Source: Gemmatimonadales bacterium (GTDB taxonomy: Bacteria > Gemmatimonadota > Gemmatimonadetes > Gemmatimonadales > GWC2-71-9). From it: DNA of 45,425 bases. The stretch lies in the NCBI GenBank assembly GCA_020633775.1, contig JACKDA010000012.1:1-45425 (forward strand). The letters run 5' to 3'. The position numbers and the translations under genes are program-made. Shown piece by piece: positions 1 to 7,558 of this stretch (the stretch's first letter is position 1; every line of letters starts with the position of its first letter). Below the pieces are notes generated by a model. The model was not told the origin of the DNA. It ran no database searches and saw nothing but the letters and a program-made list of their open reading frames with translations.

Positions 1-188
1 CCGCTGGCACTTCCCAGCCGGGCGCCGAGGAGGGCGCCGAGGGCGCGGCCGATCGCCTGGTACTCGGCCCGGGCCAGCCCGACGGAGCCATCGGTCTCGA
101 ACCCGGCAATCGAGACCCCCGCCTGGGCGGGGGCGGCGACGGGGAGGGCGAGCGAGGCAAGGGCGACGGCGGCGAGGATCGGGCGCAT
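1..188 (-). CDS. Secreted protein, N-terminal fragment (possibly CsgG-like)
   Basis: Only the first 62 codons lie in the window; the rest runs off the left edge. The ATG at 188-186 is followed by a clear signal peptide (MRPILAAVALASLALPVAAPAQA, cleavage after AQA). The mature start, AGVSIAGFETDGSVG followed by an amphipathic helix (YQAIGRALGALLGARL), resembles the opening beta-strand and helix of CsgG/FlgT-like periplasmic domains, which often read 'VAVLPFENGGSYG...ALRRGIAALL'. That match is a memory-based impression on a short fragment. The gene is divergent from rpmE and shares the intergenic region 189-324 with it. Seen: signal peptide and export. Inferred: the family. Confidence 0.6.
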   Translation of the reverse strand, partial: MRPILAAVALASLALPVAAPAQAGVSIAGFETDGSVGLARAEYQAIGRALGALLGARLGSAS

Positions 189-238
189 GGCGACTCCTGG
201 TCTGGGGTCATCCAAGGGGACGAGCCAGGGGGGCACCC

Positions 239-268
239 TTGGACGCCGGGGAGCAGGGAAGATATATT
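239..268 (+). promoter_or_regulatory. Promoter of the rpmE-prfA operon
   Basis: A sigma70-type promoter is visible: -35 TTGGAC at 239-244, an 18-nt spacer, and -10 TATATT at 263-268. This AT-rich hexamer stands out in the GC-rich surroundings. Transcription would start near 275, leaving about 50 nt of leader before the rpmE GTG at 325. The rest of 189-324 shows nothing else I can name. Confidence 0.6.
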
Positions 269-324
269 ACCGGGCTATCGTGGTTCCGCGACGGAACTAC
301 GGCGTCCGTCCAGAGGAGGTCCTC

Positions 325-537
325 GTGAAGCCGAACATCCATCCCGTCTATCAGGTGAGCAAGGCGCACTGCCAGTGCGGCAACGCGTTCGAGACCCGGA
401 GCACGATCCCGGAGATCTCGGTGGAAGTGTGCGCCCAGTGCCACCCGTACTATACCGGCAAGCAGCGTCTGGTGGACACCGCCGGGCGGATCGACCGGTT
501 CCGCCGGAAGTACGCCACGGACACCGCCACGAGCTGA
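325..537 (+). CDS. rpmE: 50S ribosomal protein L31 (zinc-binding type)
   Basis: The 70-residue product starts at GTG 325, reading (M)KPNIHPVYQ, the standard L31 opening, with a strong ribosome binding site (GAGGAGGT, 313-320) just upstream. An open frame extends back to 187, but that part has no L31 similarity and crosses the promoter. The zinc ligands of the C+ type are present as CxC (CQC) and CxxC (CAQC), followed by HPYYTGKQ and a basic tail. L31 sits in the central protuberance of the 50S subunit. It is the first gene of an operon with prfA (3-nt gap), a grouping common in bacteria. Confidence 0.95.
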   Translation: MKPNIHPVYQVSKAHCQCGNAFETRSTIPEISVEVCAQCHPYYTGKQRLVDTAGRIDRFRRKYATDTATS

Positions 538-540
538 GCC

Positions 541-1599
541 ATGGACGTCCGACTCCGCCAGGCGCTCGCGCGGGCGGAGGAGGTCGCCCGGGCCCTGGCC
601 GATCCGGCGGTCGCCGCCGACTCGGCCAAGCTGCAGTCCCTCGGCCGCGAGCACGCCCGGTTGCAACCGGTGGTGCGCGCGGCCGATCTGCTCGCGCGGG
701 GTGAGCGCGAACTCGCCGACGCCGAGGAACTCGCCGCGGGCGCCGACGCCGAGATGGCGGCGCTCGCCGCCGAGGAGGTCACCCGGCTCCGCGACGAGGT
801 GCACGCCCTCCGCGAGGAGCTGGCCGAGCTGCTTGTCCCCCGCGACCCCCATGACGACCGCGATGCCATCCTCGAGATCCGCGCCGGCACCGGCGGCGAC
901 GAGGCGGGGCTCTTCGCCGGCGACCTCGTCCGCATGTACACCCGGTTCGCCGAGCGCCACGGGCTGCGGGTCGAGCGGATCAGCGAGACGGCCGGTACGG
1001 CCGGCGGGGTGCGCGAGGCGGTGATCGCCGTGCGCGGCCCCGAGGCGTTCGGCCTGCTCCGCCGCGAGGCGGGGGTCCACCGGGTGCAGCGGGTCCCCGC
1101 GACCGAGCAGCAGGGGCGGATCCACACCTCCGCCGCGACGGTCGCCGTCCTCCCCGAGGCGGAGGAGGTCGATGTCCGGATCGATCCGCAGGACCTGAAG
1201 ATCGACGTCTTCCGCTCGTCGGGTCCCGGCGGGCAGAGCGTGAACACGACCGACTCCGCGGTGCGCATCACCCACGTCCCCAGCGGGATCGTGGTGTCGC
1301 AGCAGGACCAGAAGTCGCAGCTGCAGAACAAGCTGAAGGCGATGGAGGTGCTGCGGGCGCGGCTGCTCGACCGGATGATCGCCGAATCCGAGGCGAAGCG
1401 GGCCGCCGATCGCCGCGCGATGGTCGGCAACGGCGACCGCTCGGCGAAGATCCGGACCTACAACTTCCCGCAGAGCCGGGTCACCGATCACCGGATCGGG
1501 TTGTCGGTCCACAACCTCGGCGACGTGCTCGACGGCAAGCTCGAGGAGCTGGTGACGGCGCTGCGGCGGGTGTCGCGCGAGGAGCAGCAGGGTGGCTGA
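541..1599 (+). CDS. prfA: Peptide chain release factor 1
   Basis: RF1 (352 aa) recognises UAA and UAG in the ribosomal A site and triggers peptide release. The sequence shows an N-terminal helical domain, the codon-recognition tripeptide PAT in RVPATEQQGRIHTS, and the catalytic GGQ loop in SSGPGGQSVNTTDSAVR, whose Gln is the residue methylated by PrmC. PAT rather than the SPF tripeptide marks RF1, not RF2. Length is typical. Its stop overlaps the prmC GTG by 8 nt, so factor and modifying enzyme are translationally coupled. Confidence 0.97.
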   Translation: MDVRLRQALARAEEVARALADPAVAADSAKLQSLGREHARLQPVVRAADLLARGERELADAEELAAGADAEMAALAAEEVTRLRDEVHALREELAELLVPRDPHDDRDAILEIRAGTGGDEAGLFAGDLVRMYTRFAERHGLRVERISETAGTAGGVREAVIAVRGPEAFGLLRREAGVHRVQRVPATEQQGRIHTSAATVAVLPEAEEVDVRIDPQDLKIDVFRSSGPGGQSVNTTDSAVRITHVPSGIVVSQQDQKSQLQNKLKAMEVLRARLLDRMIAESEAKRAADRRAMVGNGDRSAKIRTYNFPQSRVTDHRIGLSVHNLGDVLDGKLEELVTALRRVSREEQQGG

Positions 1600-2434
1600 G
1601 GCGGGGGCGGTCTCCCGGGACGACCTGCTCGACCTCGCCGCCCGGCAGCTCGCGGCGGCCGGTGAGCCGGCCCCGCGGCGCGAGGCCGGCCGGCTGTGGC
1701 GGGACCTCGTGAGCGAATCGGTGCTTGGCCCGCCCGAGGTGGGGGCGGATGCCGCGACGGACTACCTTGCAGGGGTGGCCCGGCGGGCCGCCGGCGAACC
1801 GCTGGCGCACGTCACCGGCTGGACCGGATTCCGGCACCTGCGGTTGCGCACCGACGCCCGGGCGCTGATCCCGCGGCCCGAGACCGAGGGGCTGGTCGAG
1901 CTGGCGCTGCAGCAGGTGCGGGTCGGCGTCGCGGCCGACATCGGCACCGGGACCGGCGCGATCGCCCTCGCCCTCGCGATGGAGGGGGCGTTCGACGAGG
2001 TGATCGGGATCGATCGTTCGGCCGACGCGCTGGCGCTGGCGCGGGAGAACGGCGCCGAGACCGGCTATACGGTGACCTGGCTCGCGGGCGACCTCGTGGC
2101 GCCGCTGCAGGGTCGGGCGGTGGATCTCGTGGTCTCGAATCCGCCGTACCTGACGACCGACGAGGTGGCCCACCTCGACCCCTCGGTGGCGGCCTGGGAG
2201 CCGCACGAGGCGCTCGATGGCGGCCCCGATGGACTCGACCCCTACCGGCGGCTGTTCGCCGACGTGCCCGGGGTGCTGCGGGAGGGTGGCTGGCTCGCCC
2301 TCGAACTCGATGCCCGGCGTGCCCGGGAGACGGCGGCTCTCGCGGAAGCCGCCGGGTGGCAGGACGTCACCCTCCACGATGACCTGTTCGGTCGTGCGCG
2401 GTACCTCCTCGCACGACGGGAGATGGGACGATGA
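1592..2434 (+). CDS. prmC: Release factor glutamine N5-methyltransferase
   Basis: PrmC (HemK; 280 aa) methylates the Gln of the GGQ motif of release factors using S-adenosylmethionine. An N-terminal helical domain (about residues 1-90) precedes a Rossmann methyltransferase fold with the SAM loop ADIGTGTGAIALALA and the catalytic NPPY motif (VVSNPPYLTTDEV). The GTG start at 1592 lies inside prfA, overlapping it by 8 nt, and the end overlaps the next gene by 4 nt (ATGA). prfA-prmC adjacency is widely conserved and supports the call. Confidence 0.95.
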   Translation: MAEAGAVSRDDLLDLAARQLAAAGEPAPRREAGRLWRDLVSESVLGPPEVGADAATDYLAGVARRAAGEPLAHVTGWTGFRHLRLRTDARALIPRPETEGLVELALQQVRVGVAADIGTGTGAIALALAMEGAFDEVIGIDRSADALALARENGAETGYTVTWLAGDLVAPLQGRAVDLVVSNPPYLTTDEVAHLDPSVAAWEPHEALDGGPDGLDPYRRLFADVPGVLREGGWLALELDARRARETAALAEAAGWQDVTLHDDLFGRARYLLARREMGR

Positions 2435-2781
2435 TCACGGAGAAGGCGCAGGATCTTGGCCGGCTGATCGGCCAGTCGAACGAGTACAAGGCGCTGCGGC
2501 GTGCCGAGCAGACGATGCGCGAGGATGCCGAGGCCCAGCAGAAGCTCGAGATCATCTCGCGGCTCACGCGCGAGTTCGATGCGCTGATGGCGCAGGGGCA
2601 GCAGCCCACCGAGGAGCAGGCGACCGAGTACGAGACGACGCTGCGCGAGTTCGAGACCTCGCCGGCCGGCCAGGGCTACCTCGTGGCCCGCACCAACGTC
2701 GACAAGCTGATGCAGCAGGTGAACCAGGCGATCGGTGAGGGGATCGAGCGGGGCGCCGCCAGCGGGATCATCACGCTCTGA
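2431..2781 (+). CDS. YlbF/YmcA family protein
   Basis: A 116-residue, almost wholly helical, charged protein opening MITEKAQDLGRLIGQSNEY. It matches the YlbF/YmcA (DUF964) pattern: 'A..L...I..S.EY...+.A...+..D..A...+..' followed by a second helical hairpin ending in VDKLMQQVNQAIGEGI. In Bacillus, YlbF and YmcA act with YaaT in a complex that affects RNase Y-dependent mRNA maturation and development. Whether that role holds here is unknown. It overlaps prmC by 4 nt, and its stop shares one base with the tmk ATG. No signal peptide or membrane segment is seen. Confidence 0.8.
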   Translation: MITEKAQDLGRLIGQSNEYKALRRAEQTMREDAEAQQKLEIISRLTREFDALMAQGQQPTEEQATEYETTLREFETSPAGQGYLVARTNVDKLMQQVNQAIGEGIERGAASGIITL

Positions 2782-3431
2782 TGGCTGCCGGCTGCTTCAT
2801 CGTCCTCGAGGGGCCCGAGGGGGCCGGCAAGAGCACGCTCGCGGCGGGGCTGCGTGGGCGCGTGCGCGCGCAGGGGCACGAGCCGCTGATGGTGCGCGAG
2901 CCGGGCGGGACCGACGTCGCCGAGGCGCTGCGGCACCAGTTGCTCGACGCCGAACGGACGTTCACGCCCGAGGCCGAGCTGCTGTACATCGTGACCGCGC
3001 GGGCCGACCTGGTCGCCCGGCGGATCCGACCGGCGCTTGCGAACGGACAAGTGGTGATCTCCGATCGGTACGACCTCTCGACGCACGCGTACCAGGGGGC
3101 GGGCCGCGGCGTCGACGCCGCGCACCTGCGCTGGGTGAACGCGGCGGCGACCGGCGGGCTGGTGCCGGACGTGACGCTGGTCCTCGACCTCGACCCGGCG
3201 GTGGGGCGCGCCCGGCAGGGACTCGCGGGGAAGGGCGCCGACCGGATGGAGCGCGAGAGCGCGGCGTTCCACGAGCGGGTGGCGGCGGCGTACCGCGCCG
3301 CGACCGGTCCCGGGGTGCACCACCTCGACGCCGCGGCGTCTCCCGAAGCGGTCCTCGATGCAGCGTGGCAGGTGCTGGTCGCGGCCCTCCCGAACCTGTT
3401 CCGGCGCTGGCCGGAGGAGCAACTGGCATGA
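2781..3431 (+). CDS. tmk: Thymidylate kinase
   Basis: dTMP kinase (216 aa) phosphorylates dTMP to dTDP with ATP. The P-loop EGPEGAGKST is at residues 9-18, and the DR(Y)...HAYQG motif (DRYDLSTHAYQG) binds the substrate. LVLDLDPAVGRAR and the following Arg-rich segment form the lid region. Length is normal. Start and stop overlap the neighbours by 1 and 4 nt, consistent with one polycistronic mRNA from the rpmE promoter. Confidence 0.95.
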   Translation: MAAGCFIVLEGPEGAGKSTLAAGLRGRVRAQGHEPLMVREPGGTDVAEALRHQLLDAERTFTPEAELLYIVTARADLVARRIRPALANGQVVISDRYDLSTHAYQGAGRGVDAAHLRWVNAAATGGLVPDVTLVLDLDPAVGRARQGLAGKGADRMERESAAFHERVAAAYRAATGPGVHHLDAAASPEAVLDAAWQVLVAALPNLFRRWPEEQLA

Positions 3432-5041
3432 CGACTCGATCCACGACGACCGCGCGCTATCGCTGGGGCATGGTGCTCGTCATCGGCGTCCTCTCGTTCG
3501 CGAGCGGTGGCTGGCTGCTCCACGGCACCGCCGACCAGCCCGAGGTCGATGCCAACCAGCTCTTCGAGCAGGTCCTCGGTGCGGTGAAGACCTACTACGT
3601 CGATTCGCTGCCCAACGACTCGCTCTTCCACAAGGCGACCGCCGGGATGCTCGAGCAGCTCGGCGATCCGTACTCGACGCTGCTCGAGGACGACGACTTC
3701 CGCGCGCTGACCGAGCAGACCACCGGCAACTACGGCGGGCTCGGGATCCAGATCGACGTGCGCGACGGCTGGATCACCGTGGTGGCCCCGCTGCCCGAGA
3801 CCCCGGCCGAGCGGGCGGGGATGGAGGCCGGCGACCAGATCGTCTCGGTGGACGGCAAGAGCACCCAGGGACTCAACCAGGACGATGCGATCAAGACGCT
3901 GCGGGGCGCCCCCGGCACCAGCGTGACGGTGCAGGTGCGCCGGCCCGGGCTGTCGCAGCTGATGACGTTCCGGATCACCCGCGAGACGATCCACAACCGC
4001 TCGGTGCAGCCCGGCGTGCTGGTCACCCCGACCATCGGCCTGGTGCAGCTCACCCCGGTGAGCGAGACCTCGGCCGACGAGCTGAGCGCCGAGATCAACC
4101 GGATGCGGAAGGCAGGGATGCGGGGGCTGATCCTCGACCTGCGTCGCAACCCCGGCGGGCTGCTCGACCAGGGGGTGGCGGTCTCCGACCTCTTCCTCGA
4201 CAAGGGGCAGCAGATCGTCTCGACGCGCGGGCGCGCGGAGGGGACCTCGATGTCCTACGCCGCGTCGCGCGACCAGGCCTGGGAAGAGATGCCGGTCGTC
4301 GTCCTCGTCGACCAGTGGACCGCCTCAGCGGCCGAGATCATCTCCGGGGCGCTGCAGGACAACGATCGCGCGGTGGTGGTCGGCGTGCCGACCTTCGGGA
4401 AGGGGCTGGTGCAGTCGCTGTTCCGGCTGGGGCCGACGCGGGCGCTCAAGCTGACGACGGCCCGGTGGTTCACGCCGAGCGGCCGGACGATCCAGCGCGA
4501 CGCGGCGAACGAGGAGGCGCAGGTGCGGGCAGTGACCGCGATCGCCAACGGCGAGGACAGCGGCGCGCTCGACTCGCTGCCGTCCCACCGCACCGTCGGG
4601 GGCCGGACCGTGCGGGGCGGCGGCGGGATCGTCCCCGACCGGATCGTCCGGGGCGACACGCTGACTGACGGCGAGCGGGCCTTCGCGCGCGCCCTCGCCG
4701 CCAACATCGAGAGCTACCAGGATGCGCTGGTGGTGACCGCGCTGGAGCTCAAGGAGCGGAAGGCGGTGACGGCGGAGCAGTTCACGGTCGATGCCGCGAT
4801 GCGGCAGGCGGTGTACGACAAGCTGGAGGCCAAGGGGGTCACCCTCACCGAGGACGAGCGGTCCGGCGGCGCCGAGCTGCTCGACGACCAGCTCGGCTAC
4901 CAGGTGGCGCGGTACGTGTTCGGCCGGCAGGCCGAGATCCGCCGCCGGGCGCTCGACGACAAGCAGGTGCAGGAGGCGGTCCGGCTCCTCCAGGTCGGGA
5001 CCACCCCGCGGGCGCTGATGTCCGAGATCACCGGGCAGTGA
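3428..5041 (+). CDS. C-terminal processing peptidase (S41 family)
   Basis: A 537-residue periplasmic serine protease of the CtpA/Prc type, anchored by an N-terminal signal-anchor (WGMVLVIGVLSFASGGWLL, about residues 13-31). A PDZ domain (about 95-185, starting GGLGIQID) binds substrate C-termini. The peptidase core carries the catalytic serine in WTASAAEI (Ser300) and the lysine in FGKG (Lys325). The ATG at 3428 is chosen because it overlaps the tmk stop by 4 nt and immediately precedes the membrane segment. About 130 residues follow the protease core as a helical C-terminal extension. The physiological substrate cannot be told from the sequence. Confidence 0.93.
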   Translation: MTTRSTTTARYRWGMVLVIGVLSFASGGWLLHGTADQPEVDANQLFEQVLGAVKTYYVDSLPNDSLFHKATAGMLEQLGDPYSTLLEDDDFRALTEQTTGNYGGLGIQIDVRDGWITVVAPLPETPAERAGMEAGDQIVSVDGKSTQGLNQDDAIKTLRGAPGTSVTVQVRRPGLSQLMTFRITRETIHNRSVQPGVLVTPTIGLVQLTPVSETSADELSAEINRMRKAGMRGLILDLRRNPGGLLDQGVAVSDLFLDKGQQIVSTRGRAEGTSMSYAASRDQAWEEMPVVVLVDQWTASAAEIISGALQDNDRAVVVGVPTFGKGLVQSLFRLGPTRALKLTTARWFTPSGRTIQRDAANEEAQVRAVTAIANGEDSGALDSLPSHRTVGGRTVRGGGGIVPDRIVRGDTLTDGERAFARALAANIESYQDALVVTALELKERKAVTAEQFTVDAAMRQAVYDKLEAKGVTLTEDERSGGAELLDDQLGYQVARYVFGRQAEIRRRALDDKQVQEAVRLLQVGTTPRALMSEITGQ

Positions 5042-5853
5042 TCCCGACGGCCGTCGCGGTCGTCGGTCGGGGGCGCGTCGGGCACTCGCTCGCACGCGCC
5101 CTCGCTGCGTCCGGGATCACCGTGACCTCCCTCGGTCGGCAACGCGACGCGTGGCCCGCGGCGATCCGGACGGCGGACCTCGTCCTGGTCGCGGTGCCCG
5201 ACGATGCCATCGCCGAGGTGGCCGCCGCGCTCGCGGCGTCCGAGGCGGTGTCGCCGCGGCAGGTGGTGCTCCACTGTGCCGGCAGCCGCGACCGCGGCGC
5301 ACTCGTCGCGCTGGAGCCGACCGGGGCCGCGCTCGGCTCGTTCCACCCGCTGCAGACCTTCCGCGATCCGGCCGGCGACCCGGCGCTCCTCCGTCGGGCG
5401 CCGGTGGTCGTGGAGGGCGATGCGCGGGCGATCGCGGCCGCGCACGCGCTCGCCGACGTGCTGCAGGTGCCATCGGTGCATGTCGTGCCGTCGGCGGGCA
5501 AGATCGCCTACCACGCGGCCGCGGTGACGGCATCGAATCATCTCGTGGTGCTGGCCGAGATGGCGGCGCGCCTGGCGCGCGAGGCAGGGCTCGACGTGAC
5601 GGCGGCGCTCTTCGCGCCGATCATGGCGGAGACGGTGCGCGGGCTTGCGGAGGCCGACCCGGCGGCGGTGCTCACCGGGCCGGTGCGTCGCGGCGATGTC
5701 GGCACGGTCGCGGCGCACCTGGCGGTGCTCGATGGCGGGGCGCGCGAGGCGTACGTGGCGCTCGCGCGGGGGGCGGTGGAGCTGGCGGTGCGGGAGGGAC
5801 TCGCGCCGGAGGCGGCGCAGCAGCTTCGCGACCTGCTGGGTGGGCCGGCCTAG
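5038..5853 (+). CDS. Rossmann-fold DUF2520 protein
   Basis: A 271-residue protein with an N-terminal NAD(P)-binding Rossmann fold (VAVVGRGRVGHSLARAL, glycine loop at about residues 7-13), then LVLVAVPDDAIAEVA, HCAGS and GSFHPLQTF. The C-terminal helical half contains KIAYHAAAVTASNHLV. This is the Rossmann-like/DUF2520 pattern, related to ketopantoate- or F420-type reductases. The reaction is not established. GTG start at 5038 overlaps the protease gene by 4 nt. The TAG stop overlaps head-on with the TAG of lolA on the other strand in the palindrome CTAG (5850-5853), so there is no room for a conventional terminator between the two operons. Confidence 0.8.
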   Translation: MIPTAVAVVGRGRVGHSLARALAASGITVTSLGRQRDAWPAAIRTADLVLVAVPDDAIAEVAAALAASEAVSPRQVVLHCAGSRDRGALVALEPTGAALGSFHPLQTFRDPAGDPALLRRAPVVVEGDARAIAAAHALADVLQVPSVHVVPSAGKIAYHAAAVTASNHLVVLAEMAARLAREAGLDVTAALFAPIMAETVRGLAEADPAAVLTGPVRRGDVGTVAAHLAVLDGGAREAYVALARGAVELAVREGLAPEAAQQLRDLLGGPA

Positions 5854-6494
5854 AGCTCCTGGTCGATGACCCGGACGCCGGGTGGCGGCGTGAAGGTGAA
5901 GACCGAGCGCGGGATCGTGCCGTTGGTCCGGATCCGGGACAGCGTGATGTGGCGCACGTAGAGCTTCTCGTCGATCGCGAACCGGCGCGGCAGGCCGCTC
6001 TCGCGGTCGATCCAGAGCGTGGCGCGACGGAAGCCCATCGTCCCGACCAGCGGATCGAGGGCGACGACATCGGCCATCCGCCCGTCGACCGGCTCCTCGC
6101 GCAGGTAGGTCGTGCGGAACTTCTCGGCGGGGCGGTCGAGCAGGAACGCGATCGGGTTCAGCTCGTAGCGGTCGGTGGACTGCACCGGGATGCGCAGCAC
6201 CTGCTCGGGGCTCTCGTCCGGCGTGTACACCCAGGCGAACCGCCCGTCGAGCACGAACGCGCCGCCCTTCGGGTCGGTGAAGCGCATCGCGAACCGGTCG
6301 CCGCTCTGGTACAGGGTGCCGCGGCTCTCGGAGCTCTCGACGCGCGGGTCCTCGATCCGCTGCCGGAACTCGGCCTGGAACCCGGTCGAGGCCCGGAAGA
6401 GGCGGGAGGTCTTCGCGACGAGCGCGTCCGGGTCCTGCTGGGCCGGCAGGACTGCCGGCAGGACCAGCAGGGCGAGGGCGAGCAGTCGCCGCAT
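5850..6494 (-). CDS. lolA: Outer-membrane lipoprotein carrier protein LolA
   Basis: A 214-residue periplasmic protein with a signal peptide (MRRLLALALLVLPAVLPAQ) and the LolA/LolB half-barrel pattern: FRASTGFQAEFRQ, SRGTLYQSGDRFAMRF, FAWVYTPDE, and late strands LWIDRESGLPRRFAI. LolA ferries lipoproteins from the LolCDE transporter to the outer membrane. No lipobox is present, which separates it from LolB. The ATG at 6494 shares one base with the aroF stop (TGATG), so it is co-translated as the last gene of the smc-aroF-lolA run. Confidence 0.88.
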   Translation of the reverse strand: MRRLLALALLVLPAVLPAQQDPDALVAKTSRLFRASTGFQAEFRQRIEDPRVESSESRGTLYQSGDRFAMRFTDPKGGAFVLDGRFAWVYTPDESPEQVLRIPVQSTDRYELNPIAFLLDRPAEKFRTTYLREEPVDGRMADVVALDPLVGTMGFRRATLWIDRESGLPRRFAIDEKLYVRHITLSRIRTNGTIPRSVFTFTPPPGVRVIDQEL

Positions 6495-7534
6495 CAGGAG
6501 GCGATTCCCGCCGGGGTCACGACGCCGCGGCCGATCACCTCGGCGATGGCGGCCACCTCGCGCATGGTGCGCTCGAACTGCTCGGGAAAGAGCGACTGGG
6601 CGCCGTCGGAGAGGGCGCGCTCCGGGTTCGGGTGCACCTCGATCAGCAGCCCGTCGGCGCCGGCGGCGATCGCGGCGCGCGCCATCGGCGGCACCATGTC
6701 GCGGTGGCCGGTCCCGTGGCTCGGGTCGGCGACGATCGGCAGGTGCGAGAGCCCGTGCACCACCGCAATCGCCGCGAGGTCGAAGAGGTTGCGCGTGGTC
6801 GCGTCGAACGAGCGGATCCCCCGCTCGCAGAGGATCACGTTCGGGTTCCCCTCCGCCAGGATGTACTCGGCCGAGAGGAGGAGCTCGGGGATCGTCGCGG
6901 AGAGGCCGCGCTTGAGCAGGATCGGCTTGCGGATCCGGCCGCACTCCTTGAGGAGCGAGTAGTTCTGCATGTTGCGCGCGCCGATCTGGACGATGTCGGC
7001 GTGCGCGACCACCAGCTCCAGGCCGGCGGGGTCCATCGCCTCGGTCACGATCAGGAGGCCGGTCTCCTCGCGGGCGTGGGCCAGCAGCTCGAGCCCGAGC
7101 TTGCCGAGGCCCTGGAAGGCGTACGGCGAGGAGCGGGGCTTGAAGGCGCCGGCGCGGAGCACGGTGGCGCCGGCGGCCTTGACCTGGCGCGCGGCGGTGA
7201 GGATCTGCTCCTCGCTCTCGACCGAGCAGGGGCCGGCCATGACGATGACCTCGCGGCCGCCGACCATCGAGCCGTCGGGGAGCGGGACCCGGGTCGGCTC
7301 CGCCTTCCACTCGCGCGAGACCTGCTTGTACGGCTTCGAGACATGGATCACCTCGGCGACGCCGCCGAGGCCGTCCAGGCGCGAATCGTCGACGCGCCCA
7401 TCGTTGCCGACGAGGCCGACGGTGGTGCGCTGGCGGCCCGGCATCGGCCGGGCCTCGTAGCCCATCGCCTCGATGACCTCGACCACCGCGCGGACCTGCG
7501 CCTCGGTGGCGTCCTGCTTCATCACGATCAGCAT
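6494..7534 (-). CDS. aroF: 3-deoxy-7-phosphoheptulonate (DAHP) synthase
   Basis: 346 residues. Condenses phosphoenolpyruvate and erythrose-4-phosphate in the first step of the shikimate pathway. An N-terminal ferredoxin-like regulatory domain (MLIVMKQDATEAQVRAVV, about residues 1-70), as in Thermotoga-type class I-beta enzymes, precedes the TIM barrel. Key segments are MAGPCSVES, RAGAFKPRSSPYAFQGLG, QIGARNMQNYSLL, LKRGL, and the metal-binding DPSHGTGHR near the C-terminus. The N-terminal domain suggests allosteric feedback by an aromatic amino acid (inference). It lies 24 nt after smc, and its stop overlaps lolA. Confidence 0.93.
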   Translation of the reverse strand: MLIVMKQDATEAQVRAVVEVIEAMGYEARPMPGRQRTTVGLVGNDGRVDDSRLDGLGGVAEVIHVSKPYKQVSREWKAEPTRVPLPDGSMVGGREVIVMAGPCSVESEEQILTAARQVKAAGATVLRAGAFKPRSSPYAFQGLGKLGLELLAHAREETGLLIVTEAMDPAGLELVVAHADIVQIGARNMQNYSLLKECGRIRKPILLKRGLSATIPELLLSAEYILAEGNPNVILCERGIRSFDATTRNLFDLAAIAVVHGLSHLPIVADPSHGTGHRDMVPPMARAAIAAGADGLLIEVHPNPERALSDGAQSLFPEQFERTMREVAAIAEVIGRGVVTPAGIAS

Positions 7535-7558
7535 GGTACTCGTCCGGTTGGGGCGGGG

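Noticed and set aside
187..324. N-terminal extension of L31 beginning at 187
   Set aside because: It covers the promoter and overlaps the divergent gene's start; the GTG at 325 has a strong ribosome binding site and gives standard L31.
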